Source: Nymphaea colorata (lineage: Eukaryota; Streptophyta; Magnoliopsida; Nymphaeales; Nymphaeaceae). Taken from it: a stretch of 64,000 bases of DNA. Location: assembly GCF_008831285.2 (NCBI RefSeq), contig NW_022204507.1, forward strand, positions 4,236,174-4,300,173. Reading direction: 5' to 3'. The notes under the pieces were generated by a model. It had not been told where the DNA came from and ran no database searches. It saw only the letters and a program-made list of their open reading frames with translations. This document shows positions 11,917 to 22,608 of the stretch, piece after piece. The translations under genes were made by a program, and so were the position numbers. Each line of letters opens with the position of its first letter. Position 1 is the first letter of the stretch.

Positions 11917-12027
11917 GTATGGTATTGTTGCGTCAATATAGTTATCACCTACTTAGGCACCAGTATCGGGGTAAAATTCAATGTCCATTTGTTTGTGCTC
12001 TTGACAATCATATATCTCCATTTTCAG

Positions 12028-12126
12028 CGGGAAGCGAAACCCATTTTCCTCAACTAGACGATAAATGGCATTAACGATAGATATGGAAGATCTACAATCG
12101 GACATCATATGGGCATTCAAGTTCAG
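12028..12126 (+). pseudogene. B3 domain exon b, reading frame lost
   Basis: The expected residues are all visible but in three frames: REA in frame with the preceding exon, then ETHFPQLDDK one frame over, then TIDMEDLQSDIIWAFKF in a third. The exon is 99 nt, where an intact AFL exon of this type needs 101 nt to end in phase 2. A 1-nt loss near 12,036, a loss of about 2 nt near 12,067 and a 1-nt gain near 12,072 explain the pattern. Stops TAG (12,055) and TAA (12,072) follow in the broken frames. No alternative acceptor skips all breaks. Confidence 0.8.
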
Positions 12127-12205
12127 GTTTGTCTTGGCAACCTATCGATTGGCAATATGAAACCATGCATGCTTGTTTTCATCAATTTCAACCCATGTGT
12201 GTGCA

Positions 12206-12243
12206 TTATCTCTCTCTCTCTCTCTCTTCTCTATATGTATATA

Positions 12244-12265
<22 letters not shown>
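12206..12265. repeat. (CT)n and (TG)n microsatellite
   Basis: A CTCTCT run followed by TATATGTGTGTGTGTG and GCGCGC, in the intron between B3 exons b and c. Confidence 0.9.
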
Positions 12266-12274
<9 letters not shown>

Positions 12275-12330
12275 TTCTATCCTGTACATGTCTGAGGCCT
12301 GACTTGCAGCATTTGCTCTTTCTTTACCAG

Positions 12331-12377
12331 GTTTTGGCCGAACAATAAAAGCCGGATGTATGTTTTGGAACACACTG
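12331..12377 (+). CDS. B3 domain exon c, GC donor
   Basis: After TCTTTACCAG this 47-nt exon encodes FWPNNKSRMYVLEHT plus the first base of Gly. This is the most conserved AFL segment. The only donor that joins in phase to the next exon (GT GAA TTT) is G|GCAAGT, a GC-AG intron, 12,378-12,509. Confidence 0.85.
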
Positions 12378-12509
12378 GCAAGTACACAATTCCTATCGCA
12401 TATTAGATCTTTTACCAACTTACGCAACCTAATAGTAGTCTCATCTAATCTCTCTGTCTCATGTTTATGTCTCGTGCTTATAACACTTTTTCTTTTATTT
12501 TCTTTTCAG

Positions 12510-12583
12510 GTGAATTTGTAAAAATTCATAGGCTCCAGGTCGGTGATACTTTCATGATCTTCAAGAACAAGGACGGGAAATAT
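12510..12583 (+). CDS. B3 domain exon d (C-terminal part)
   Basis: The exon begins after TTCTTTTCAG and encodes GEFVKIHRLQVGDTFMIFKN and then KDGKY, ending at TAT|GTAAGT in phase 0. EFVK...L..GD is the final B3 strand. The frame is intact. Confidence 0.85.
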
Positions 12584-12874
12584 GTAAGTGCAACTGACAG
12601 ACTTCTGTTCAGTGTTCAAAGCAATTTTCCCCCCTTCATTCAGTATTGTTTTTGCTCATCCTTTTGTAACTTTCATGGCTGGATTTGTTATATATATAGA
12701 CTGAGATTTCTTGTGGAAGGCCATTCAAGAAATGTCAGGGAAAGACTCATTCCCATTTTGATTTTTTGTCCTATTAGAGTGTGAAGCTGATCTTATGATC
12801 ATCCAGTTGAAATTTTGACATTTAAGGTTTTAGTGATTCATATATATAATGTTACGTTGTTGTTCCTTTTGAAG

Positions 12875-12958
12875 ATGGTTTCACATGAGAAAAATGAATC
12901 ATCGAGGTCCCCTGGAGGCCGGTTGCAGCTCGAAAGTCAGGGCAGTGTCCTGCCAGGC
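12875..12958 (+). CDS. B3 gene C-terminal exon, probable
   Basis: A pyrimidine-rich tract and GAAG acceptor precede 28 codons in phase 0 (VSHEKNESSRSPGGRLQLES and more), ending at GGC|GTGAGT. It is charged and Ser-rich, like tails of AFL proteins. Beyond it, 12,969-13,172 holds a 67-codon Pro/His-rich open stretch in another frame that may be the decayed final coding part. Confidence 0.4.
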
Positions 12959-13192
12959 GTGAGTCTAGTTCTCCTCCTTTGTCCTGGCACCTTCATGCTT
13001 TGAGCGTGTGTCAGAGAGTCCACTGCATCACCACCCTCAAGTTCTGCCGAAGGTTCAGTTCTCTCCAATGCTGCCCGCATGGCAATTTCAGCCTCCTGCC
13101 CCGGGTGCTCTCCCTAGGGGCATTGTGCACCTTGACCCTCCATTGCACATTGGCCACTGTTGTCTCGTTCAATAAGGCATCCTTCTCTTCGA

Positions 13193-13346
13193 CCTATTAT
13201 TCCATGTCGATGGCACTATCTTCAATTTTTCCGATGCAGAATCTACAACCCACAATAAGCAAAACAGAAAAAGATTACGGAAAACCAGTTTTTACAATCA
13301 TCGTTCTCCCAAGTGGCACATGTAGAACTCATAATACAAACCTGTT
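13193..13346 (+). repeat. duplicated segment, copy 1 (partner at 32,379-32,515)
   Basis: ATTATTCCATGTCGATGGCACT, CCCACAATAAGCAAAAC and CTCCCAAGTGGCACATGTAG (each present in both places, same order and orientation) tie this segment to 32,379-32,515. Copy 1 has an extra ~15 bp before CCCACAATAAG. No coding function is evident; copy 2 lies beside an exon-like sequence on the minus strand. Confidence 0.8.
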
Positions 13347-13349
13347 GTT

Positions 13350-14560
13350 CTGATGCATCTGATTCCCGAAATTTAAGAACAGAGATGATAGCTGAAAAAT
13401 GACTTTCTAGAGGTGACTAGATAAACAAGAAGAAACATAAATATACTACTTATAGCTTACTTATCAAGCTTTTCATCTTTTGGCACAAGACCTAGATCTG
13501 CTTGCACTACACTTTCCTTTCCATAGCACAGTCTTTCATAACATGATTTTGTCTAATGATATAAAGAGCAAAAGGAATAGCAACAATAAACATATATCAA
13601 ATGCTCTTGAGATATTTAAACAACAAAAGTCACACTCATTCAGAAGAAATGTCAATGAGCTCACCTGCTTTAAGGTCCTGGCACCTTAAGAAAGGCTTCG
13701 AAAAGATTTTGAAGTAGGACACAAGAAAAGAGTTCAATAAAATAGCGTAAAAGAAGATAGAAGAATTAAGAAACAGTCAACAAGGAACAAAAATTGTTGT
13801 CAATAAAAGAAGTGATGCTAAAATTTATTCCTAAATCTAATCAGTCAGCAAAAGATTCAAACAATTAGCTGAAACAAAAACAGGAATCATTTGCGAATCA
13901 GAGAAAGTTAAAAATTGTATTGTTTATGATAAAAAGATAAAAGAGAAAAAATAAAAAATTCAGAATATTGAAAATAATTTAAAATAAAAAGGACATGTGA
14001 TCTATATTGATTCAAAGAGGGTTGATTTGGATCCATGGATTTCAGTACCATGAAATAAAGTATAATTCCAGCCAGGGTCATTCTTGAATGGCTCAAAATC
14101 ATGTCAAATTGCAGAATAAATGTGATAACAGCAATAATAGTAGCAATATTTATTAATAAAAAAACCACTTAAATCAAACAAAGCCAACTTGTTCTTAGCT
14201 CACTAACAAATCACAGTATTATCATGTCAGAGAGGCATTGTGATCACCACTGATTAATTTAACATTACAAACAGCACCAATATATGGCTAGAACGCTGGA
14301 TGCACATCATGTACTTCATAGGCAGCCAAGTTGGAGAAGAGAAAAGCCAAGTAAGAACAAGACTGTCGTAAGTTAATGTGGGAAATACACAATAACATAA
14401 TGGAGAATGCAGACAAGAAGGAAATGAACTTCAAATTTACATGAATCGCTGAACATGTCCTGCTTGCAAGATACACCCATAATGATTTCATTTGAAAGTA
14501 GAGACTAGGTAGTAAATAAGTAATTAGTTTGGGAAAAAAAGAAATTAACATAGTTTTGGA
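13350..14560. other. AT-rich intergenic stretch
   Basis: A-rich, low-complexity sequence with short open frames only. No gene, RNA or structured repeat could be supported. Confidence 0.6.
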
Positions 14561-17500
14561 TATAGCTCAGACATCTTCATAACTCTTGGGGGATCATTCT
14601 GGTGAAGTTTGGGAAGAATCCGAGCTGTTTTGGATAGTTCGCTGGAGCTGATCGGAATCATGACGGCGGATCGTGGAATTAGCTGGCGCAGTTCGTAGTG
14701 ACACCAGAAACTAGGCTGATTTCAATCCTCAACGACTCACCTTTTGGAAGCTGATTTGAAGCTTAATTTTGGAGAGTTCGTACATCAGAATCTCAAAAAT
14801 CACTGGTCCAAATTTCAGCTCAATCTTAGCTGCGGTTTAATTTTGGTGATTTTTTGAAGGTGACTGGCTCCAGACGTTGCCTGAGTCCTGCAACTGGCTG
14901 ATTTTAGGCAAAACCAGGCGCAACTTCAAGCTTCAACGAGTCACATATTGGGAACGACTTTGGGGCTCAATTTTGGAGCGTCTAATCCTCCAGATCTTGG
15001 CTTCCTCCAGATCAAATTTCATGATTTCTGGACCTCTGTACATGGAGTTATGATTTTTTGAAGGAACGCTAGTCTGGGAGCTAGTTCCACACCTGTGAGA
15101 GGGATTCTCGCCCATTTCCCCAAATTCTGTTATAAACTTGGGTGAAATTGATTCTCTGGTGCATTCTCCATGACTTGAGCTTGATGATCTGTAGAATAAT
15201 CTTCTGCTTGAGCTCTTGATTCCTTCGCAGCACCATACTCTCTGCTGATAGTTGTGGCAGCGAGCTATTGAATTAGGGAAGAAGCAGAACCTGTTGGAGC
15301 TCGATCTTGTAGCAAGGAGCTGCATTGAAGAGGCATGCGTCGTCGCCCATTCGACGCCAGCATCCCCCGAATTCGATTACAGATAGTAGGGGTTGATCTC
15401 ATCTACAATGAAGCATCTCCACTCCTGCATTCATCTGAGATTTATGATTGCATACAGTGTGATATGAGCCTACCTAGAACTCGTACTTCCCACGTTGGCA
15501 CCTCTGTCGAAGGCGCCCTTTCTTATTGTGAGGCTAACTTTTGTTCTTATGAGATTTGCTGAAAACAGGTGAGAGTGACTACGGGAGCGGGTCAAATGCT
15601 TAGGGAGGTTAACTTGTCTAGTTCCTCCTTGGCATTTGCGGAAGATGGCAGACTTCCCTCTTGTGAGGTTAATTCCTCAACAAAAGCATGGAACGGGTTG
15701 GAGCAAAGCGAGGGGCGCATTGCGATTCTTAGTGAGAATAAGGGAGCAAGATTCGTAGAAGGCCTAGGTGACCTTGACCTAGGAGACCTAGACCCACCCG
15801 GTCTAGGTGAGGAAGATCCGGACTCACCAAGTCCAAAAGGAGAAGACCTAGGCACGTTTAGCCTAGATGAAGGTGGGCTCGGCATGGTGAGGAGCACACA
15901 TGATCTGGGTGTGGATCAAGAGCAATGGGCTCGAGCCCACTTCACGGATCATATTGGCAAAGCTCAGGCGGACCTGGACGAGGTGGGGCCTTTGGCCCAA
16001 ATCAGATTTAGACTCTTTTGCTTAAGTTGATTTGATTTTGTACCGTTTTAATGTTAGATTTAACTAGAATTCTAATCAGCAATAGTCCCTAGTTTCGCGT
16101 CTCATCTCGAGATACTACTTTGAACCGGTTTGGCACTTGTATTTAAGCCAAAACTGAGACACTTTGATTAATTTTTGCTTAATGAAAATAGAGGTTTCTC
16201 TTTCCTCCATGCGTGAAGAGTCCTTTGGCCGTTAGGGCGTGGCTTCCTTGGAAGCACTACATTGCAATACTCACCAAGCCGTGAGCAAAGTGGAGATCCA
16301 ATCTTCGTTAATGGCCGCCAGCATGCATTGACATCTTGGGTTTGCAACGAACCCGAATCAAGGAATCCTTGAGTGGACATTCGTGCATCTTCCTTGGACA
16401 TGAAGGAGGATTGGGGCGAATGATTCATAGGGCTGGTGAAGAAGGCTTGGCGTCCGTGGCTCTGACGTCCGTCATCGTTCTTCACTTCCAATCACCGGCA
16501 AAATATTTCCTTCACAAGTTAAGTATCATCTTTTCTTGGTACTTAACCGGGAGTATTTTGGTTACCCGTTCGAAGAAGATTAATGAGAAGGGGAGCTTGA
16601 GCATCCATGGGAAACCTCGCCTAAATCAAGGTCCTCAACACGGCATCCCCTTGGAACGAAGATCTAGCCTCGTGTGAGCAGAGAGAGACAGTGGTGCATT
16701 CGGCTGCTAAGCCAGAAGTCTAACTCCTTGTTCAATCAAGGTTTACACGGGCTAGATGATGAAGAAGAGTTGTTCTCAACCAAGTGCCTCAAAGACATAT
16801 CTGGTGTGTTGATTCCGGAGAAGAAAGAGGAGAAAACGCGGAAGAAAAGAAGAGGAAACGCGGAAAAGGCGAGCCTCGGATTTCTGAAGGAGGTGACAGG
16901 AGGTATCACTGATCAAAAAGCAATATCTGGAGATCTACGGGGTGTTTGAAGGCGTGATATAGCTCGTTAGAAAGGTCTCGACCTCCACTACAACATACTA
17001 AAATTTCAGGCAGATCGGACCAAGGTAAGGCAGTCAAATCAGCGACGAAAGTTCACTGTTCCCTCCACCGCCGCTCAGGCGCAGCAGCCGCAGAACCGCC
17101 ATTTGCAGAGGCTATTTCCGGCGATTCCGGCGGAATTTTCAGGCGAGCCATATACCGTTAGATTCGTAATTAAAAGATATACAACATATCAAAAAAAAAA
17201 GATATTTTGAGTTGATTTACCCATTGAATCATTGTCTAAAAGTTCTAGAAGCCTGTTGGCCTGTTTGCCGATTTCCATTGTGTAATTCAGCATTCTGGCC
17301 AGATCCAGCGACTTCCGGCCAGATGCGATAATAGGGTGATTATTTCCCATTTTTCCCTTGTTGCACCTTGGTCTCAATTGGTTAATTAATATTAAGCATG
17401 GGCAAAATCATCCGAGGCAGTCCGGGAAAGTCTAGGCGCCGCTAATCCTTTCCAAATCCTTTGGCGACACTTTCGGGCAAGTGAGATCCGCAGTTGATCT

Positions 17501-18200
17501 CGGGTATCCAGGTGGCAGCACGTGGGAGAAGGCACCCTCCAGCTGGTCAACACAATCCTGACGGATTAGGAAGGAGCCACGAGAAGGAGGAAGGACGCGC
17601 CAAGTGTCCTTCCATTCCCAAAAGGAAGGCGCGCCTAGCAAATCCGTCCCTATAAATTTGGAAAGCAAATCTCCCGCGCTTGAAGATACATTGCATCTGG
17701 TCATCATCCAAAAGGGAAGGAGCTACGTGGCAGCTGAGGACGAGGGCACGTGGGTGAGACCAGCTCGTTCCCCACTTGGGCGAGATCTCTTTCCTATTTC
17801 TACTCCAACGAAATAGGAAAGGGTTTGACTTGCGGTCTAGGTGCATTGTGCCTAGACTCCTTCCACCCAGGCCAGATTCTCGCCATCTCCTTGGAAATCC
17901 TCAACGCACGATCAAGGGAGATTATTCCACGATCAAAGGAGGGAGTCTCACGTCCATCTTGGGAAGGCCTCTCAGCCCTAGCTCACATGAGGAGGAGGAC
18001 TACCAGCCTTGGAGTTAACAAGGAGCCGCGGGGAGTAAGGAAGGAGTCGATCCACCGGAGTCTGACCAACATTCCTCGCCGGAGCTTCCACCTTCACCAA
18101 AAAAGAAGGAAGATACGCGTGTGTTGGTGCTTCCAACACTTGCTTCCCCCTATCCACGTTACTTCCTAGGGGTCTTGTGCGAATCTGGTGCTGCTGCCGC
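14560..18200. mobile_element. GC-richer retroelement-like sequence, unclassified
   Basis: Base composition shifts sharply upward from the A-rich DNA before it. Open frames such as 15,569-16,030 have biased composition (repeated GDLDLGDLD- and DPDSPSPKGED-like text) and no recognised domain. TATTTAAG near 16,140 and CCCTATAAATTTGG near 17,650 look like LTR-type promoter elements, and ACGTGG words recur as in the neighbouring inverted repeat. I interpret it as non-autonomous LTR-retroelement debris. No LTR pair was found by eye. Confidence 0.4.
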
Positions 18201-18954
18201 TGCAGGTTGACAGGTGACGCGCGACCGACTGTCGCTTGCCGCTGGACGCCGAACGGACGGGCGACGTACTGCCGCCTGCGATGAGCCTGCTGACTGCGGA
18301 TACGGCCGAGGGGGGCGAGAGCCGATAAGGCAATGCCTACCTGCCTGGCTGCTGGACGGGCTCGGCCTAGGCTGTCGACGGGCAGAGGCCGTCGGCTGGA
18401 AGCTGGCCGAGGTGCTGGGCGTAAACGCTTAGCGCAAGGCTAGCGCCAGCTGTGCCTGGTCCCTAACTAAGGCCGGCTGGCTTGGTGCGGCGGAGCTCTA
18501 AGGGACGGCTGGTCTCGGTGAGATAAGTTTAGGGCAGGGGTAAGCCGAGAAGGTAAGAAGCTTAGGTGAGGAAGAGAGGTAACTTAGCTACGAGAGAGGC
18601 TAAGAGGCTGGCTTCGGACTAATGAGCCTAAGCTCGGGTCAAGGTCAAAAGAGAGACCGAGAAAGAGATTGGGTCGACTAGAAGGTGGCTACTACTGGAC
18701 CAAGTTATTGGGTTCGGGAGAGTTGGTCAAGGGGCACTCGAGGTAGGCTCGAGTCACTAGGCTAGGTCGACTGGGTCAAGGGATCGACTAGGTTACCTAA
18801 GTGAGCTAGGTGAGGTTAAGTCAACTAAGACTAGGTCTGGTCAAGGTAAGTGGTTGACCTAAGGGTTTAGGTGGCGCGTGAGGTAGCCTAGGTGGGTTCA
18901 GATGGGCTTGGCTGGTCGAGCCAAGGGTGGTGCGCCGGATCTATGCCACGTGGC
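18200..18954. other. GC-rich, GTCGACTAGG-like repetitive sequence flanking the inverted repeat
   Basis: Short words (CTAGGT, GGTCGAC, GGTCAAG, AAGTCAACT) recur irregularly through 18,700-18,900. A similar TAGGT/GGTTAGG texture appears within the LTR-like region at 42,550-42,700. No gene is present. Confidence 0.5.
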
Positions 18955-20024
18955 TAGATCAAGGGTTGCAAGAGGACGCGAGAGAGATCCCTAGCGACAA
19001 GGAAAAGAAGGGAAGCCTTTTCCTAAAACTTAGGAAAGGTAGCCTCGAGCTGGATGCGAGTGAGGATGGCAAGGGCGAGGTGGCACTTGCTTTTCTCTGA
19101 AGTGGGGAGATCTTGACACGTGGAGCTGATGAAGGGTGGGGGTTTCATGCGATATGAAGTGTCCTAAAAGCTGGGTAAAGCAAGTGGACGTGTGCTAGAA
19201 AGAGGGGTTACTTCCTAAAGGCGTGGAGAGAAGAGGGGGAAGTGGACTCGGTAAAGGCTTGCGAGTTCTAGGTGGATGCGAGAGACGTGGGACACTTGGC
19301 AGTCGAGGAGCTGAGCTGGCAAGCTGCTGCTCGAGTTGGCTGTGGCGTGGCTGGAAGGACGCACACGATGAGGACACGTGGCTGGATGAACGATCAAGGA
19401 TTCATGCGACTAGGGGTGAGACTTAATCAAAAGCAACTCGAGAAAGTTAGGGAGAAATGCGTGGGACTTTCCTAAAGACTAGGGCCACTAGTTCTCGAGC
19501 TAATCTCGAGTGGGACAGGTGGTGCTGACGTGGAGGAGCTGCTGGACTGACTAATTCGATGGCTGACACGTGGACACTTGGACGGTGGAGATGAAGAACG
19601 AGGAGACTTACCCGGAATTGGCTGGCGTCCACGGTGGAGTGCTCCAAGCTCGCCGGCGACCGGAATCCTCTTCTTCACTTCGACAGTCCGAACTACCCTT
19701 AACGAAATTTAACAAAAACAGGAAGGAGGAGGGCAGAACAGTCCTCGGCCTCAAGGGCAATGGCGGACGCCGGATTTAGCAGGGGCGACCGGAATTAGCC
19801 TCTTTTCCGGCGAGGTACCGATCTTCCAACCTAGCCGTCGGATTCCGCCCGAATTACACTATTTTGGAGCTTTTCTTCGGGCGACCCTATTAAGCTAGTT
19901 CTTACTGTTTTTCCACGGCCAGATTCACTCCTCGGTGAAGAAGACGGGAGACTTAGAGAAAATGGATTCCACGATGGGAAATGGCAAACCTCGCGAGGAG
20001 GAGAGAGAGTACTCGACTCCAAAT
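18955..20024 (+). repeat. inverted-repeat unit A: V segment plus internally deleted U segment
   Basis: V (18,955-19,806) is followed directly by U (19,807-20,024). The whole of V and the first ~120 bp of U reappear in reverse complement at 20,803-21,775 with only scattered differences, for example one substitution in the ~90 bp before CTCTTTTCCGG. Relative to the full U at 21,777-22,608, this U lacks about 590 bp between two TTCAC words. The junction keeps a single TTCAC (19,924-19,928), which fits a microhomology deletion. Matching open frames on both arms are shadows, not genes. Confidence 0.9.
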
Positions 20025-20091
20025 GAAGATCTGGATTGTAGATCTAACTCACATAGGAATGTATAAATAGTTTTAGATCTAAGTGTAATGT
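20025..20091. other. central spacer of the inverted repeat, with TATA-like word
   Basis: This 67-bp unique spacer separates unit A from unit B. It contains GTATAAATAG (about 20,059-20,069) and three AGATCT words. It would form the loop of the inner fold (19,929-20,024 against 20,113-20,212). A TATA box here could in principle drive transcription into unit B; that is inference. Confidence 0.5.
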
Positions 20092-21775
20092 ACCGAGTTT
20101 TCTGAAATTAAGTTCATTTGGAGTCGAGTACTCTCTCTCCTCCTCGCGAGGTTTGCCATTTCCCATCGTGGAATCCATTTTCTCTAAGTCTCCCGTCTTC
20201 TTCACCGAGGAGTGAACCAGGCGTCTTCTCCCTCTCGTGCCCCCTTGGCCCGTGGCGATTTCTCATCCATTGAAGAGCTTTGGAGCACCGGCGTCTTCGA
20301 CGAAGGCCCAAAGGCACGGCTCGGGCGGATCTCCTCCTCACCGGCGGCGGATTCTCCCTTGACCACGTAAGTACCCCTACCGGTTTTCATTAAAACTGTA
20401 ATCAGAGCCTTCTGCTTGCACACGAAGGGATTGAAAGTCTGATTTCAGAAATAGGGAAGGTTGAAGGCGCAGGTCTGATCGTCGACTTCAACGGGACGCG
20501 TTCATTTGTTTGATTCATTCGATTTCTTGCGTGAATAACGATCCGAGATAGGGAGATTCTCAGGCCGAATCCTCCACGTTCAGTTCTGTTCTTGGCGTAC
20601 CCAGGATCAGAGTTGAGACCTCTGGTTCAGTCGGCTCGAGAAGCGTTTTACTCGATCTTAATCACCCAAGTGATCGCTTAGATTAAGCACTGATCACTAG
20701 AGAAATATATTCGGTGGAAGAGCTTCATAAAATATTGAAATCAAGCTCTGAGTTCTTCCATTTGAGCTCTCGGTCCAGAGATATAAAAATCAGAAAAAGT
20801 CGTGAATCTGGCCGTGGAAAAACAGTAAGAACTAGCTTAAAAGGGTCGCCCGAAGGAAAGCTCCAAAATAGTGTAATTCGGGCGGAATCCGACGGCTAGG
20901 TTGGAAGATCGGTACCTCGCCGGAAAAGAGGCTAATTCCGGTCGCCGCTGCTAAATCCGGCGTCCGCCATTGCCCTTGAGGCCGAGGACTGTTCTGCCCT
21001 CCTCCTTCCCATTTTTGTTAAATTTCGTTAAGGGTAGTTCGGACTGTCGAAGTGAAGAAGAGGATTCCGGTCGCCGGCGAGCTTGGAGCACTCCACCGTG
21101 GACGCCAGCCAATTCCGGGTAAGTCTCCTCGTTCTTCATCTCCACCGTCCAAGTGTCCACGTGTCAGCCATCGAATTAGTCAGTCCAGCAGCTCCTCCAC
21201 GTCAGCACCACCTGTCCCACTCGAGATTAGCTCGAGAACTAGTGGCCCTAGTCATTAGGAAAGTCCCACGCATTTCTCCCTAACTTTCTCGAGTTGCTTT
21301 TGATTAAGTCTCACCCCTAGTCGCATGAATCCTTGATCGTTCATCCAGCCACGTGTCCTCATCGTGTGCGTCCTTCCAGCCACGCCACAGCCAACTCGAG
21401 CAGCAGCTTGCCAGCTCAGCTCCTCGACTGCCAAGTGTCCCACGTCTCTCGCATCCACCTAGAACTCGCAAGCCTTTACCGAGTCCACTTCCCCCTCTTC
21501 TCTCCACGCCTTTAGGAAGTAACCCCTCTTTCTAGCACACGTCCCCTTGCTTTACCCAGCTTTTAGGACACTTCATATCGCATGAAACCCCCACCCTTCA
21601 TCAGCTCCACGTGTCAAGATCTCCCCACTTGAGAGAAAAGCAAGTGCCACCTCGCCCTTGCCATCCTCACTCGCATCCAGCTCGAGGCTACCTTTCCTAG
21701 GTTTTAGGAAAAGGCTTCCCTTCTTTTCCTTGTCGCTAGGGATCTCTCTCGCGTCCTCTTGCAACCCTTGATCTA
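20092..21775 (-). repeat. inverted-repeat unit B: full U plus V, opposite orientation
   Basis: Read on the minus strand, V (21,775-20,931) runs into U (20,930-20,092), the same order as unit A. U is complete here at ~839 bp. V differs from its partner by a few substitutions and small indels (845 against 852 bp). The high identity implies a recent event or ongoing conversion. No protein of known family is encoded. Confidence 0.9.
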
Positions 21776-21776
21776 C

Positions 21777-22608
21777 CCGGCGAGGTACCGATCTTCCAAC
21801 CTAGCCGTCGGATTCCGCCTGAATTACACTATTTTGGAGCTTTTCTTCGGGCGACCCTTTTAAGCTAGTTCTTACTGTTTTTCCACGGCCAGATTCACGA
21901 CTTTTTCTGATTTTTATATCTCTGGACCGAGAGCTCAAATGGAAGAACTCAGAGCTTGATTTCAATATTTTATGAAGCTCTTCCACCGAATATATTTCTC
22001 TAGCGATCAGTGCTTAATCTAAGCGATCACTTGGGTGATTAAGATCGAGTAAAAGGCTTCTCGAGCCGACTGAACCAGAGGTCTCAACTCTGATCCTGGG
22101 TACGCCAAGAACAGAACTAAGCGTGGAGGATTCGGCCTGAGAATCTCCCTATCTCGGATCGTTATTCATGCAAGAAATCGAATGAATCAAACAAATGAAC
22201 GCGTCCCGTTGAAGTCGAGGATCAGACCTGTGCCTTCAACCTTCCCTATTTCTGAAATCAGACTTTCAACCCCTTCGTGTGCAAGGAGAAGGCTCTGATT
22301 ACAGTTTTAATGAAAACCGGTAGGGGTACTTACGTGGTCAAGGGAGAATCCGCCGCCGGTGAGGTGGAGATCCGCCCGAGCCGTGCCTTTGGGCCTTCGT
22401 CGAAGACGCCGGTGCTCCAAAGCTCTTCAATGGATGAGAAATCGCCACGGGCCAAGGGGGCGCGAGAGGGAGAAGACGCCTGGTTCACTCCTCGGTGAAG
22501 AAGACGGGAGACTTAGAGAAAATGGATTCCACGACGGGAAATGGCAAACCTCGCGAGGAGGAGAGAGAGTACTCGACTCCAAATGAACTTAATTTCATAA
22601 AACTCGGT
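21777..22608 (+). repeat. third U copy, directly abutting unit B
   Basis: CCGGCGAGGTACCGATCTTC opens this 832-bp copy, which is inverted relative to the U at 20,092-20,930 along its whole length, including the end AACTTAATTTCA-AAAACTCGGT. It lies immediately beyond the far end of V in unit B, giving the order U'-V'-U. Divergence between the two full copies is low (single substitutions such as GCTCCAAAG neighbours). Confidence 0.88.

Larger units (their letters stand above)
5927..12958 (+). pseudogene. ABI3/FUS3/LEC2-type B3 transcription factor gene, B3 frame disrupted
   Basis: Eight exons can be traced: 5,927-6,173, 9,593-9,853, 10,410-10,682, 11,824-11,916, 12,028-12,126, 12,331-12,377, 12,510-12,583 and 12,875-12,958. 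The last five include a B3 DNA-binding domain with AFL signatures (KKELSNSDVANLGRIILPK, then MEDL...W.FKFR|FWPNNKSRMYVLEHTG, then EFVKIHRLQVGD). Family members bind RY (CATGCA) motifs in the nucleus and drive embryo maturation. Introns fall at the places expected for AFL genes (after LPK, within the FKFR/FW arginine codon, inside TGE, after GKY). Exons 1-3 join in phase. The junction from exon 3 into the B3 exons is ambiguous: exon 3 ends in phase 1 while the B3 exon needs phase 0, and a small exon near 10,816-10,848 may intervene. The second B3 exon carries several indels, so the full domain cannot be translated. FUS3 versus LEC2 versus ABI3 cannot be settled here. The defect could also be a sequence error, but three indels in ~50 bp argue for real decay. 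Confidence 0.8.

Noticed and set aside
19195-21535. Paired 60-69-residue open frames with identical products on both strands
   Set aside because: They are mirror images produced by the inverted repeat and show no known domain or codon bias; they are explained by the repeat itself.
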